Assembly: GCF_022376445.1 (NCBI RefSeq)
Contig: NW_025955030.1
Coordinates: 124,001-188,000 of the forward strand
Reading direction: 5' to 3'
Source: Fomitopsis serialis
Lineage: Eukaryota; Basidiomycota; Agaricomycetes; Polyporales; Fomitopsidaceae
Length of the DNA: 64,000 bases
The first letter of the stretch is position 1. The number at the start of each line of letters is the position of its first letter. The notes beneath the pieces are model-generated. The model ran no database searches and was not told the origin of the DNA. It was given only the letters and a program-made list of their open reading frames with translations. Of this stretch, positions 1-11,924 are shown one piece after another. Both the position numbers and the translations under genes were made by a program.

Positions 1-308
1 CGAGTTCCGAATTGGGTTTGCAGTTGCATGGATCCAGCAGGAAAGAGACAATGATGAGTTGACGATGACCAAAGACAGTTATGGGAGATTACCAAAAAGA
101 AAGAGCAAGATGTATCCACGACAAAACACAGAAAGCAAACAGTTCCATGCATCCAGTGTGAGGCCATAAAGATAGGGCCGCGCAGTCGCGCATTAACGGC
201 GGGCTGATGAGATAGGTGACGGTGGGTGCATACTAGCGACCGAACATAATGGCATGAAGAGATCCGGATATATGATGGAGGGATAAATATGCAGCGAAAG
301 CAAAGAGA

Positions 309-1983
309 CTAGATGAGAGCCGCAGTTTGCAGGCTTTGGCGAAGGATGATGCTGATGTGTCGCAGTGGGAAGGGAAGGATATTAAGCATTGGTCCAGGGA
401 AGAGCGCACGAAAGGGGGATTTGCGGGGACGAGAACAGAACGAAACACTCACTCTGGAGGGAAAATCATGATTAGTATGGACCGGCGAAATGGCAAAAAC
501 GCACGCACCTTCTACTGCGGCCATGACTACTCTTAGCATTTCGGTGTCTGTTGCGGTCGTCGTGCTTTCATACAACGACACTCAATCAGCAAAGCGATGC
601 CAACCAGGCGCTAGGAGTGATATATGGAATAGATGACGCACTGGATGTACACTTCGCGCTCCTTTTGGTTCGCTTTTTGTGCCAGCCGTGCGAATCGCTT
701 CTTGAAGTATTCTCGTCCTGCAGCCGCGTCATCGGATGGTCCGTCATAGTCCTGTGAGATATGGATTGGTATTGTGCAGGAAGAATACTCCGGGTGGGGA
801 ACATACGGGAAAGAAACTCCGAATGTCTGAGTGAATAACCTTCTTCTCGAACAGATCGTTCTTGTTGAGGAACAGGATCTGCACGACACGTTGCATCAAT
901 CCACACGATCGCCAATGAAATATTGCCCATGTACTTACGATAGACGTGTTCTTGAACCATTGCGAATGGCAAATCGAGTCCCAAATCGTCATTGCGTCTT
1001 GCATTTGATTCTTGACTCTCCAATCAGCATGCGCAACACAAGACTCCGGATATATGCGGCCTCAGTACACTTACCGCATCTCTGTCTTCTACAAGACATT
1101 GATCGTACCCACTAAGACTGACCAGGAACAGAATGCTGGTGACATCCTGGAAGCAGTGGATCCACTTCCGTCGCTCGCTCTTCTGCCCACCGACGTCCAC
1201 CATGAGCATCTCGTGATCCCTTAGTGAGAACATCGTCTCCGTAATACCGATCGTGCGTGCACGGGCCTGAACGATGTCCTGCTCGTTCGGTATATACGAG
1301 GGGTCGAACAGCCGATCAAGGTCGCTAAAATAGTACACCAAGCTGCACGAGAGTGGTATGCTCGTGAGAGGGTCCGCGCAGCAGGGAAGAGGGCACACGC
1401 AACTTGTCCGGCAACGCAGCCTCGTTCCCGCGCTCCCATGCTTTCTGAACGCTCGGGTCCTCCCATAGCCTCTTCAGAGGCTCGTAGTAGTCGTTCGGGA
1501 AGGGCTCGCCGTCCTTGAGGTCAGCCGCGTCAATGACCATCTGCACGTTGTCTTCATTCTCGGGGAGGACCGTGAGCTCCATCTCCTCCATGGCGTCGAT
1601 GACATACTTGATGCCGTGGGTGAGGTTGTTGAAGACGAGCTGGCGGTACGACTCGACCTCCTGTGACGAGAAGGGGACGCGGTGGATGAGGCGCATCTGC
1701 TTCAGGATGGTCGACTTGCCCGAGTCTCCGGAGCCCAGCAGGAGCACCTGGGTGCGCGCATGAGTGATGACGACGTGGGCGCGAGGGCGTGACTAGCTCA
1801 CCTTGACCTGCTTGGACAGCCGTGCCTTTGCCTGGAGGGACGTCAACGGGGTCAGGGACGCAGCGGGCGGGCGGAAGCGCAGCGGGCGGTACGCGCCTCT
1901 CGGAGACTCTTCTCAGCCTCTCTGTGCCGCCTCTTGTCGTCCTCGGAGACATCTACGGGACCACTGGACATGCAGGCACCCAT
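309..1983 (-). CDS. Heterotrimeric G-protein alpha subunit
   Basis: GTP-binding alpha subunit that relays receptor signals at the plasma membrane. The start at 1983 gives MGACMSSGP, a myristoylation Gly2 plus palmitoylatable Cys4, as in membrane-anchored G alphas. The GTPase motifs are all present across several exons: P-loop GSGDSGKST, switch I RARTIGIT with its catalytic Arg and Mg-binding Thr, switch II DVGGQKSERRKWIHCF with the catalytic Gln, NKND, and TATDT. The last intron can be placed with donor GTGCGT near 520 and an acceptor near 351, giving the C-terminus RQSLQTAALI, where receptors bind. The C-terminus has no pertussis-type Cys at position -4. The P-loop Asp replaces the usual Glu and the switch II exon continues with SLSGYDQCLVEDRDA, so this is a divergent fungal-type G alpha. 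No frameshift was found. Confidence 0.93.
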
Positions 1984-3436
1984 GGCTGCGTAAATAGGAT
2001 GAAGAGAAGGAAGCTAAAGGAAAGGGCTCGCTGGGCGAGGGCTGTGAGAAGAGAGAAGGACGCGAGAGCGGCCGATGACGGTTCGAAGCCAACCACCTGC
2101 TTCAGGCGCTCTGGGTGATGATGGGCGGGCGTCCCGAGTGGATCAGCGCGAGGGGTCGGGGCGGGAGAGGGGGGAGATGGACGCACAGAACAAGGAGAGA
2201 GCGGATGCAGGGACAGAAGAAGAGAGATGGTGGCGACTTGACCGCACAGGGCGGATCCCGCCCTCGAAGCGCCGGCGTCGGGCACGCTGCGCCAGTTCAC
2301 TCTGCCCACGATCATGCGCGATCATGCGGCAGGCACTTCCCCTTCGCAAGGCCCCCACGCCCGCTCATCCTCTGACGACCAGCCACACTCGCAGCCGTCC
2401 CACTCAGCTCGCAGCTCGCAGCTCTCCTATATTTTCCATATGCGGCGACTCATCATGCGCGCAAGCGGAGGAACGCAGGGTCGCGCTCGTTTGAGGCTCT
2501 GCCGGTTGCCACCAGCCACAGATCACCGTGAACTGGAACAGCACCCGCAAGGTCGCCGCTGAATGAATTCATTTAGCGCACATACCATTCAGCCGTCCCC
2601 GACCATTTCGGCCAGCCAGCGGCGCCTTTCCTACTTTGTGTAGGTACATACTTGTGTTCACCGCCCTGCACTAACTAACTTACAAGAAGCACGCCTGCCT
2701 CCTATCCGGGAGTTCAGCCACGTACAGCCCCCCGCTTGAGCCGAAGATCAGTTTATAGTTTATAAATGGCTTGCGTCTCGCCAGTTGGACGGTTATGAAC
2801 TACATAACGTAGAGCTTGTTCCTTTTGATGGCCGCATCAGCGTCTCTCTCCGGCTGCAGTGAACGACGTCAACTCATTCGAAACATTCAATGAAGGGATC
2901 CGTGCTTGTGCGATTTGATGCTAGGTCATAAGGATAAGTGCTTTGGCGTAAGTAAATGCATCTTGAAACGCTGTCCACACCGTTCACAGTAAGTATACAC
3001 CCCTCCAGGAAGGTGCCAGAGACAATTGAAGTGAGACGAGACAACAGCAGCGCGAACTGTGATGCTGACAGAGTGAGCGACGTCGCGGACAATCAACAGA
3101 ACCTACAAACAGCATGGCAAATCAGCCCCCACCGTGTCAACACGACACAAGAATTGATGCCAACGCCCACGGGCGCACGCGCGAACCGAAGCAGAGCGCG
3201 ATAACCACCTCCAATTTGACACGGTCGACGTACAGGACACACGCCCGCCAGAGAAAGAACGCAGCTACGACGTCTCGAGAGTACTCAAAACAGTGCCTGC
3301 TGATGCCTGATGATAGATGGTACAAAACAGAAGATGCGAGAACTTGATAGATGCGATGCGAATACAAACAGTGTGGAGCAGGGCGGGGATCGCGGAGGCA
3401 CACCTAACAGACAACAGACACGGTACAGCCTCGCGC
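1984..3436. other. Intergenic, G alpha 5' side
   Basis: Stretch upstream of the G alpha start and downstream of the next minus-strand gene. It holds the presumed G alpha promoter and 5' leader. No reading frame here shows a recognisable domain or consistent splicing. A TATA-like tatatttt occurs near 2429 but no gene could be tied to it. Confidence 0.5.
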
Positions 3437-4855
3437 TCACACAGAGAGGGGTGTCCCCGCACTCATCGTGACACCTCTCAGCATGTCCACGCCGACCTTC
3501 AGGAACGACGACGGGGCGGGCAGATGCAGATGGGGCCGTCGCTGGTTGACCGACGGGCGGCGCTGACTCCTGGGGGATCCGCCGTAGTCCTCGTTCAAGG
3601 ATGGCTGAGACGACGACGCCGTCACGATAGGTCTCGAAACACTCTGTGGTATCGGCACTGGGCTCGAGCTCAGCCCAAGAGCTCCTCCATAGGGGAATGC
3701 ACCATTGTCGAAATCTCCCGGGGTGCGCGGACACGAGCGACGGCAGGGGACCCGAGCGCCCTCGCATTCCTGGCGCGGAGGCCTGTTGCAAGGAGGGAGG
3801 AGGCAAGATCGTCGTCGACCGGCGAAAAATCTGGTATATCGAAGAACCCATGCTCCGCGTCCGCAGAGACCGCCTTCGCGTGAAACGGTGCCTTGACAAG
3901 ACGCCCGCTAGTGTCAGGCAACCGGGATGTGGACGCATTCCTTGATAGACTAGGCAACAGGGCGCCATCCTCGTCGTCCGTCTCCGCCAAAGGCACAGCC
4001 GGGAGGCGTGCACCCCTTGCCTTGCCGATCTTGTCGACCTCGTCTACTGCCAGGCCCCCGATGACGGCGTCGAACCCGGGCAAGGTATCGTAGAGCCTGC
4101 GATGCGCACTGAAGTCGCTCCTCGCGTCCGACGCGGATGCGCGCCTTCGCAAACGCAGTGCGCCGCGCGTGAAGTTTTCCTGCCAGTGCGTGCCCTGGCG
4201 AAGGCACGCCTCGGTCGATAAGATACAGTCTGGGCAGCAGGGGCGGAGGGGGACGGTGATGATCTGGGCGTTCGGGATCGGGTGCGATGAAGATGGTACA
4301 GACGCGGCTCGGAGAGGTCGGCGCCGAGTTTGAGGAAATGAGGATGGTGGAACCGTAGGGTCGGAAGTGTGATCGTGGTTGTGAACAAGGCAGGGCACAA
4401 GAGGCTGATGGGCGAGTTCAGCACGCGATGGAGAGCGCGTCCGGATGGCAATACTGTGCAGCCACGAGACGTCAACTCTTCTACACGGACCACGGAACAC
4501 GCAGGGACGCGGATAAGAAGCAGAGCTCACCTTGGCACAGAGACTTTGAAGACGACGTGGCCGTCGTCGCGCATCTCAGTCTCGAGTCAGACACGGAACA
4601 TGGCTCCTGGCTCTGGTTGCGCTTGCGCCAGAGCGGGACAGCATACGACTTTGTCACCAGACGGGGCATGCGGGAGACAGGGCTCGGGTCTGGGATGAGC
4701 ACGCAGTCTGCCTCGAAGCGGACGCGCTGGCCGACGCATACAGGGCTGTCCTCAACCGCACTCTCGCCCGCGATGACTTCTAGCTCATGCGCCGCTGCGA
4801 GTGCGGGAGGGGTCGCGGGCGACGCGAGGGACTCGGGCGAGGACGAGAGGGACAT
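3437..4855 (-). CDS. Unrecognised protein, probably basidiomycete-specific
   Basis: I do not recognise the family. Translation from the ATG at 4855 (MSLSSSPESL) gives an acidic, Ser/Pro-rich start, then a compact region with VGQRVRFEADCVLIPDPS and DDGHVVFKVSVP, which reads like beta strands. An intron of about 85 bases follows (donor near 4530). The second half contains a Cys cluster (RPCCPDC), FDAVIGGLAVDEVDKIGK, an acidic ETDDEDG, and an Arg/Ser/Pro-rich tail ending MSAGTPLSV at 3437. The frame continues only if one base is restored near 4584, near 4270 and near 3673. The last of these turns a stop into LLGLSSSPVPIPQ. No signal peptide or membrane span is evident. Coding status is supported by frame continuity after repair, not by homology. 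Confidence 0.6.
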
Positions 4856-5556
4856 GGTGGGGGGCGGTGCGAGGGAGGGCAGGGAGGATGAAAAGAGGGC
4901 GGGTGGATCAGTTGAGGAGCCATTTGTGCAGATGGCCGGTCACAGGAGCTTGTGTTGGAGAAGCGAGCGCGGCGGGCGAGACACAGCGCGGTCACTTTAC
5001 CTTCCTTCCTTCCCTTTCTCGGCCTAGCGCCCACCTGGCTCGTTCCGCCCAGCGTCTTCCAGCCCCGTGCCGCCGGTACACCTGCCTCGAGCTCGGGTCC
5101 GACCTCCTTCCCCTTCTTCGCGCCCTGCCCCGCCAGTCTCAGACACGTCTCGGGCCCGAGCAGCAGGCCTCCGAATCCGATGGTCCCGACAAGTGTGCAC
5201 GCACAATATCGCAGCGCGCTTCAGCACACAATGTCGTACGTTCACCTCTCGAATAAACAGTGCAATAGGAACGCCCCAGCACACTAAATTCGCGTACGCC
5301 CATAGCCAAGTTGACAGCACAAGCTTAAGCAACACAAGGACTGCTTCGCTTCGCTCCGCCAACGTATCTGTGGCGTCGGCGGAGGCACAGTACACACGAC
5401 GGTTGATTAAGGCTACGAGCCTGACATATGAGGATGATCAATAGCAGCAGCGTCGAAAGTTCGGTTGCTTTGCATCCTCTGCTGATTGAGAGTAGTCCAA
5501 TGCGACGGTGCGATTGCGCAAAGGACTGTCCTGGTCACTGGGATCTTGACGTAAGG
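4856..5556. other. Intergenic, 0.7 kb
   Basis: Separates the start of the unrecognised gene (4855) from the cullin stop codon (5557), both on the minus strand. It should contain the promoter of the former and the 3' UTR of the latter. I see no additional gene. Confidence 0.5.
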
Positions 5557-8500
5557 TTAAGCAACATAAATGTACATGTTCATGTCGTCCTCGTCTCGCC
5601 GCAGGTACTCCTGCTCCACCAAGCTCGCAATCCGCTGCTTGATAACGCTCACCTCCGGCACGAAGTGGTTCTTCACCGCGTCGATCGTCGCCGCCTTCAG
5701 CTGCTCGTAGTGCAGCTCCTTGCGCGCCTTCATCACGCGCACGATCGCCGCATCCAGCGCGTGCTTCCGGTCGCCCTCGATGGCCGTCTGCGTCCGTTTG
5801 TTCTCCTCCGCCTGTGTCACACAGAGTGACGCCAAGCGCGGAGGATATGAATAGGTGAGAAGGGCTGCAGAGCAAATTGCATTTTACGTATACGCACCGT
5901 CTCCTTCACCTGGATAGAGTTGATGTGGACTTGATAGCGCGGATCACTAAAGTCCGCGTTGTAATGGAAGTCGTCGCCGTCGCCGACCTCCTTGCCCACG
6001 GGTACCTTGCGTAGCACGCGTTTCTTCCCAAGCGCAAGGCTCTGCAGGGTCCGCCGCAGTTCAGCATCATCTTTGAACCAACCGTAAGCAATGGCCTGTG
6101 TAACGCGGAAGTCGAAGTCAGGATAAACGCTCACCCATCCGTGTCTGGTCTTTGATCTCCTTGAACGACAGCTCCGCGCTCTCATTGAAGAGCAACAAGA
6201 CGATGCCTTGGTACAGACTGACCGACAGCTCCTTGTCGCCGCTGTTGAACCTCGCCTTGAGCGTCGCTGTCCCAAGAGTGTGATCCCAGTCCAGTTTGCG
6301 ACCCGAATGCTTGTTCTTGTAGAATGCCGTATACTTGGTGAGCTCAGCTTGCATCTAAGGATGTGGTCAGAATGCTCTCCGCCGGAGAAGCACCGGGACA
6401 CTGACTGCTGGCGGAATGTCGACGTCGTACTGTCTCGCCGCGAAAGGCCAGAAGCTCCGCTGCAGCACCATCACAGAGAGCTTTTGCGTCGCTTCGCCGT
6501 AGCCAAGCCTCGTACGTTGTCCGTTGTATCCCTCATGAGGTCCCTCGACAGCGCGAGATCGTTGAACATATGATCACCCATGCCGAACTCCGGGTCGTAT
6601 CCTGCGAAGAAGTCAGTGAACGGTCGTGAACCAGGTCGGAAAGGCCACTTACTCTCCTTCAACTTCTTCAGCATCGCCTTCTCAAAGTCGTCGCTCGCGC
6701 TTCGCTCCAACAGCAACCTCTTCGCCAACGCCCGATGGTAGAACGTCCTGAACACATCCTTGTCGTCCGTGAACCTGTACAGCCCCAGCGCCGCATCGAG
6801 TTCCGCCTGGAACTCCTCGTCGCGCTTGCCCTTCTGCCCCTTGCGCATCGCGCGATCGATGTACTTGGCGACCATCTCCGCAGGCTTGTTCCGCCGCGCC
6901 TTGAACCCGAGCGCGAACGCGTCGATCACTGCGTAGCTAAAGTCCTTGTTAAGATCCTTCCTCGTGGTAGGGACCGCAGCCTTGGACGAGGAGCCGGCTT
7001 TGGCGGGCGAGGCAGCTAGCTTGGAGGTGTCGGTGAATCCCTCCTTGACGATGTTCACGAAGGCGTCAGCACACAGCTTGTCGCAGAATGCCTTGAAGTC
7101 GAGCAATCTCTGGACCATCTCCTCGTCGCGCTCCTTGTCTTTCACGATACCCTTGACGGTATTCTGGGCGAGCCATCAGCGGGTGCGCAACGATCGAAAG
7201 ATGATGCATCGACGAACCTGGACTGGAGCTTGAAAGCAGCACAGAGCACCTTCTGCCCCGCCACACGCGCGAAGAGCTGGTACATGACCGCTAGCCTCTG
7301 CGCGGCCTTGTCGTTCATGAGCCGACTCAGCGCTGCTGAGTGTCAACATCCTGCCCCGTTGAGTATCATAAAGCCTTACGCACCATCCTTCGCAAGCCAA
7401 TCCAACCGGCCAGTCAGGAGCGCTTTGTCCGTCGTATGGACGATCTCTTGGCAACTCGACTCCGGCAGGACAGCCTTCGCGCGTTGCTCCTCTTCCTTGC
7501 GCCGCGCCTCGCAGTGCTTGAGGAAGTCCCGTGCGTCTCCACGTAGAACCTCAGCGCGCTCCGCAGACTCCGCTTCGTAATAGGGTTTCGTGATGTCGAG
7601 GAGGAAGGACTCGAATATCGGTAGGTACTGGTTGTGGCTCGAGAGGTGCCGCACGAGAGCGGGGATGTGTTCGCGCAGCTTGTGCGGCGCTCTGTGGGCT
7701 GCGTTTAGAGACATTCGCCAACAATGTTGACCTGAAGGAGTGTTACCTCTCCTTGCGTTCCCATTCAATCCACGTCCTGATACCAGTATGCAGCCGCTCG
7801 ACTATGCTGGAGTTCTCGAAGATGCGCTCGGCAAAGAGGTTGGACACGAGACGTCTGCATACAATTAGCGAGAACGCACATGAACCCGCCTTCACATTTC
7901 TGCTTACTTGATGCTAGGAGTGTTCTTCTTGTGTACTATATATACCCGGTCAAGATAAGTGAGGACGGATTGCAAGATAGCCTTGGTCATGAATCAGCAT
8001 CCTCCACACCGTCCAAGCGCGAGAGCCTACTGTTTGCTTGTCAAACCAAGCACAAGTCTCGTTGAAAGACAGCAACCATTCGACATCCCCTGATCTGTCC
8101 TGCAACAGCTCCTTCGCTAGACTGCCGACGCACTTCTCGAGCTCGAGCTTCACGTTCTCGTAGAGGCCCTCGCCGCGATTGTACACATCAACAGCGGAGC
8201 GACATGCCCTGTATATGTACTCGTAAGCGACGGGAAGACCGTCGCTGCTTTGCTTGTCCAGAAGGACCCGGACGCTCCGGGTGACGAGGGCGAAGTCCTT
8301 GTCGCCAGGACTGCCTGTAGACGGTTTGACTACAGAACATCAACCTCTGTGCCCCAGACAAAGCCGGTGGAAACACGCACTAGGGATCCCGAGCACCTTA
8401 ATTGCGACACGCCCTCCCGCATCCGCCGCCACAGCTCGCGACCTAGATGCAGAAGCAGAGTCAGAGTCGCGGTCCAGACGGGGCACCTTGCGGAGAGGAG

Positions 8501-8672
8501 ACGCGGACCCCTCTCGCTCGCTGATCCCGACTGCGGGAAGAGCACTGAACGCCTTGGAGGTCTTCGGGAGTGAGAGAAGGGTGAAGACGTCTGCCATTGT
8601 GGTAGAGGCAACCGACGACGATGGTCGTCGGTGAGAGCGATGTGTGAGCAGCCCACTCAGCTTCCGGGCCAT
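5557..8672 (-). CDS. CUL4: Cullin, CUL4-type ubiquitin ligase scaffold
   Basis: Scaffold of a cullin-RING E3 ligase. CUL4 members bind DDB1 at the N-terminus and Rbx1 at the C-terminus and act in chromatin and DNA-damage ubiquitination. Exons encode N-terminal cullin repeats (ALVTRSVRVLLDKQ, EWLLSFNETCAWFD), the central region (EEMVQRLLDFKAFCDKL, NKPAEMVAKYIDRAMRKG), the cullin homology core (DVFRTFYHRALAKRLLLERS, NKHSGRKLDWDHTLGTATLK) and the neddylation winged helix (IVRVMKARKELHYEQLKAAT) ending NMYIYVA. The segment GMGDHMFNDLALSRDLM favours CUL4 over CUL1 or CUL3. Two starts are possible: 8672 (MARKLSGLL) or 8597 (MADVFTLLSLP). A basic stretch SPLRKVPRLDR could be a nuclear localisation signal. 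At least seven short introns are seen and no frameshift was needed. Confidence 0.93.
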
Positions 8673-8800
8673 GACGCAGGGTCAGGGTGATCGGTCGCGG
8701 CCCGGGACCCCCGAGGGCCGCACACACGAGGATAATCCCAGTCTGTAGCTCTCAGATGCAACAAAAATGGCTACCCAAGAGTCGGAGTATGCTGTTTCCA

Positions 8801-8812
8801 GATATATATAAA
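8801..8812 (-). promoter_or_regulatory. TATA box, candidate cullin promoter
   Basis: On the minus strand this reads TTTATATATATC. It lies about 130 bases upstream of the cullin start at 8672 and 26 bases past the stop of the next gene, so the cullin promoter must sit in this 165-base gap. Confidence 0.4.
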
Positions 8813-8837
8813 CAACGCCGCGATATTTGCCTGCAAG

Positions 8838-10304
8838 CTACAAGAATCCACCGCTCTTGCCCGACCCAAACCTGTCTCCCAGACCTCTCGCCTCGCGGAT
8901 GACCTTGTCGCGGGTCTTGTCGTCCACGAGCCTCCCTGACAGCGCCATATCCCTGCTGTGGTCCCAAATGACCGGAAGTTCATCGTCATCATCTTTCTCT
9001 TTACTGGTACTCGTGCGTGCATGCCGATCAACTAACGTTCCTCCACGAACTTTTTTCTGCACATAACTGTTAGCATGAGGCAATCCGTGACACAGACCCA
9101 AGACCTACCGTATGTTCCTCTACGCCTTTCCTGACCTCCTCTTCATACCTCCTCTTTTTCCTCAGCTCTCGCTCCTCTTCCGGATTCAGCGCACTGACGT
9201 CCGTGACGCGACGCCGTTTGCCTGCCACTTCGTCTGCGATGCGCTGCTGGCGTTCAGCGGGTGTCTCGGTCCACAGAGACGCATCTGCATCCCGCGGTGT
9301 CTGCGCTGTCGCTGCGAACTTGCGCGGCCGCTTGATCCGCGTAGGGTCAATCGCTGCGTACAAAGGATAAACGATGTTGCTAGGGACAGAATGCCCAAAC
9401 TAGTACTCACAGCCTAAGAGGTCGGACTGTGATGGAGGGACAAGCATCCATTCTTCTCGCTGCAGTGCCTTGGGTTTGCTCGCTTCCTGTGGAATTCAGC
9501 ACAGCGGTTAGTTGGCTCAGTGGTGATCGGTGCCTCAGTACGCCATATAGTACAAGCTGGGCAAGTGGCCCGAGAAGAACGCATGGAATGTGATGCGACA
9601 GTTGCATCTGGTTCGAAGATTGTACGCTGACATAGCACACGAAACATATGCCATAGCACCATGTACAAGCCCACGGCGCAGATGCTCAACCGTGCGCAAG
9701 CACTGTCCTGTCCTTGCCTTTCAGAGCGGCCCGCCGAGCATTGGCTTTACACAGCGCGAAACCAAGACTCACCTCAAGTTGCTTCTTCCTCCTCTCCTCC
9801 CTCTCCAGAAACTCCTCCACGCCGCTCTTCTCTCGCAAGGCGAATCCTGAAGGCAACGGTGTAGGACCATAGTCGTCGTCCTCGTCGTCCTCATCATATG
9901 CAGACCTCCGACTAGCTAGATGTGGTGGACGGGCAGGTCCAGCTACTCTCCTGCTTGTGGCACTTGCAGACTTGGCGCCTGAGCAGCTCCGGGTGCTTTT
10001 GCGGCTATCATGTCCGGAGGTAGCGCAGGTGCATAGTCCTCCTCTTCCTCTTCGCTGTCATCTTCCGGTGGTGGGTGCAGTCGCTTTCGTGAGGTTAGGT
10101 CAGGAGGTATCGCGGGCCCTACAGCTGCAGGCCCATGCTCTTCATTCGGCTCGGGATCGGAGTGGTCGACCTAGCAGAAGAGCCCAGGTGTGTTGGAATG
10201 GTAGGGCCTATTGTCGAGGCGTCTTGGCCCCGGTTTTCTTCTGTTTTAGCGGAGCGAGCAGAGGAAGAGGCGAGAAGGTGGGCAGGTAAGTCTGGCCCAA
10301 TCAT
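8838..10304 (-). CDS. GPALPP-motif protein with DUF3752 domain
   Basis: Homologue of GPALPP motifs-containing protein 1, whose role is poorly defined. The N-terminus carries the repeats: IGPDLPAHL, IGPTIPTHL, VGPAIPPDL, YAPALPPDM and YGPTPLPSG, separated by acidic runs such as DDEDDDYG. The middle has EEFLEREERRKKQLE and EEWMLVPPSQSDLLG. The C-terminal DUF3752 region is rich in charged helices (PEEERELRKKRRYEEEVRKG) and ends in the family signature DRFGSGKSGGFL. The start at 10304 (MIGPDLPAHLL) places the first motif at the extreme N-terminus. The frame breaks by one base near 10175 and again near 9981. No GT donor lies upstream of either site that would allow an intron, so these look like missing bases. 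It shares a 376-base divergent promoter region with the deaminase gene. Confidence 0.85.
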
Positions 10305-10680
10305 CGTTCGTGGCTGGAAGGTAAGTGCTTGAATTGGCGAATGACGAGCAGCCACCGTTGTGGAGTGCGTTGCGGATCCACGTGTTCTCAGATCTCGATG
10401 TGCGCCTCGATCAGATCGGACAGTACTGTCTCGGAGACGCCCACATGTACGTTTGTTCTCAAAATCTCTCTCAGCTTGTGCTGCTGCACTCACGAATCGA
10501 CGAATACATACATCCGGCCTTCAGTCTACGAGTCATTCGGCCGAGCAACTGGTAGCGCACACACGGGCACCTAGATCCGGGATCACATCAACCTGAGCCT
10601 CAAACATACCTTGCTCGAAGTTTGCTTTCCCTCCGAATCGCATCGGACAGAAGGTAGTTCACTCACCTCCAGGCTCTGAC
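10305..10680. promoter_or_regulatory. Divergent promoter region, GPALPP/deaminase
   Basis: Only 376 bases separate the two diverging start codons, so both promoters must lie here or overlap the neighbour's 5' end. I see no clear TATA box. Confidence 0.5.
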
Positions 10681-11924
10681 ATGTCGCAGCACAGTATTGC
10701 GGGCTTCGCGGCGGCGGCGCTCTCCAGCCTTACGCCCGGACAAGTCGATTTCCTTCGGACCCTCCCAAAGGCAGAACTTCACGCCCACCTTAATGGGTCA
10801 ATCCCGCTTCCAGTTCTGCAAGATCTCTCGCGAGAATATCTCCAAGAGCACTCCTCACAAAACGATGCACGCGCTGAGGCTGTCCGCGCTGGCATCGAGC
10901 GACTCAGTCAAGGAGTCGTGCTAACGGAGATCCACGAATTCTTCGGGCTCTTCCCAGCAATATACACCCTGACTTCCACTCCCCAGTCGCTCGCCAAGGC
11001 TGCACGGGGGTTTTGCATCACTTCCTCTCCCCCTCTGACGACCGCCCACCCGAGGCAGCGTATCTCGAACTCCGATCAACTCCACGGGAGACACCTGCGA
11101 TGAGCCGTCTACAATACATTGAAGCCGTGTTGGACGAGGTTGAGAAGTTCAGTGTAGAGCAAGCCGCTCTCATCGTCAGCCTGGACAGGAGGATGACTCC
11201 GGCCGTCGCTTCGGAGTGCGTGGGTTGTGCGATCAAGCTGAGAGATGCAGGAAGGAGAGTCGTCGGTGTAGACCTCTGCGGGGACGTCCAGGTCAGCCGC
11301 GACCGAAACTTAGATGCAACTGCGCTCAAAGTCAACCATTGCGTAGGCCGGAAATGTAGCCGATTTCGAAGCCCACTTCAGAAAAGCGAAGGCAGCGGGA
11401 CTAGGTGTAACCTTGCACATCGCAGAGGTAGGACGACAGTTTTCGTGATCTTTGGCGAATGAGACGAGGAGATTTCGCCTTCCGCAGATACCAGAAACAC
11501 CAGCAGACGAGATACAACAGCTTCTCTCCTACGAGCCCGATCGACTGGGACATGCAACCTTCTTGGACGAGACATCCAAAGAGCTCGTGCGCAATTCCAG
11601 TAGCTGCATAGAGATCTGCCTCTCGTCCAATCTGCTCTGCAAAACCGTCGACAACCTCGACGTGCATCACATCCGATACTACCTTCGTCACGACCATCCC
11701 ATTGCCATCTGCGTAAGTGTTCTAGTCCGCGTACATTCGCAAGTGGAGTTCTGATCGGGACGCATTCACAGACGGACGACATACTGCCGTTCCGGAACTC
11801 CCTCCTAGGAGAGTACGCCTTGCTCATGGCAGCCCCGCCTCTAGGACTTGGCCTTTCCGAGAAAGAGATTGAGAAGGTCGCGCGAATGGGGATGGGGTGC
11901 CGATTTCCGGTGAAGTACCAGTAG
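10681..11924 (+). CDS. N6-methyl-AMP deaminase-like (ADAL family)
   Basis: Zinc-dependent purine deaminase of the adenosine deaminase superfamily. The ADAL branch deaminates N6-methyl-AMP to IMP. Metal and catalytic motifs are all visible: KAELHAHLNGSIP (HxH zinc pair) at residues 30-42, VTLHIAE (zinc His), RLGHATFL, and TDDILPF (catalytic and zinc Asp). Exons join cleanly at GDVQ/AGNVADF, LHIAE/IPETPADE and IAIC/TDDILPF. The gene ends KYQ at 11924. The first exon changes frame at 11005-11014, inside GGGGGTTTT: AKAARG is followed in the next frame by VLHHFLSPSDD with no room for an intron. One base missing from the homopolymer explains this better than a dead gene, because all later active-site residues are intact. 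LGHA replaces the usual LGHG. Confidence 0.9.

Noticed and set aside
3650..3705. 45-base intron in the unrecognised gene (gtgcat to gcccag)
   Set aside because: The phases of the two sides do not match, whereas restoring one base at 3673 keeps the frame without an intron.
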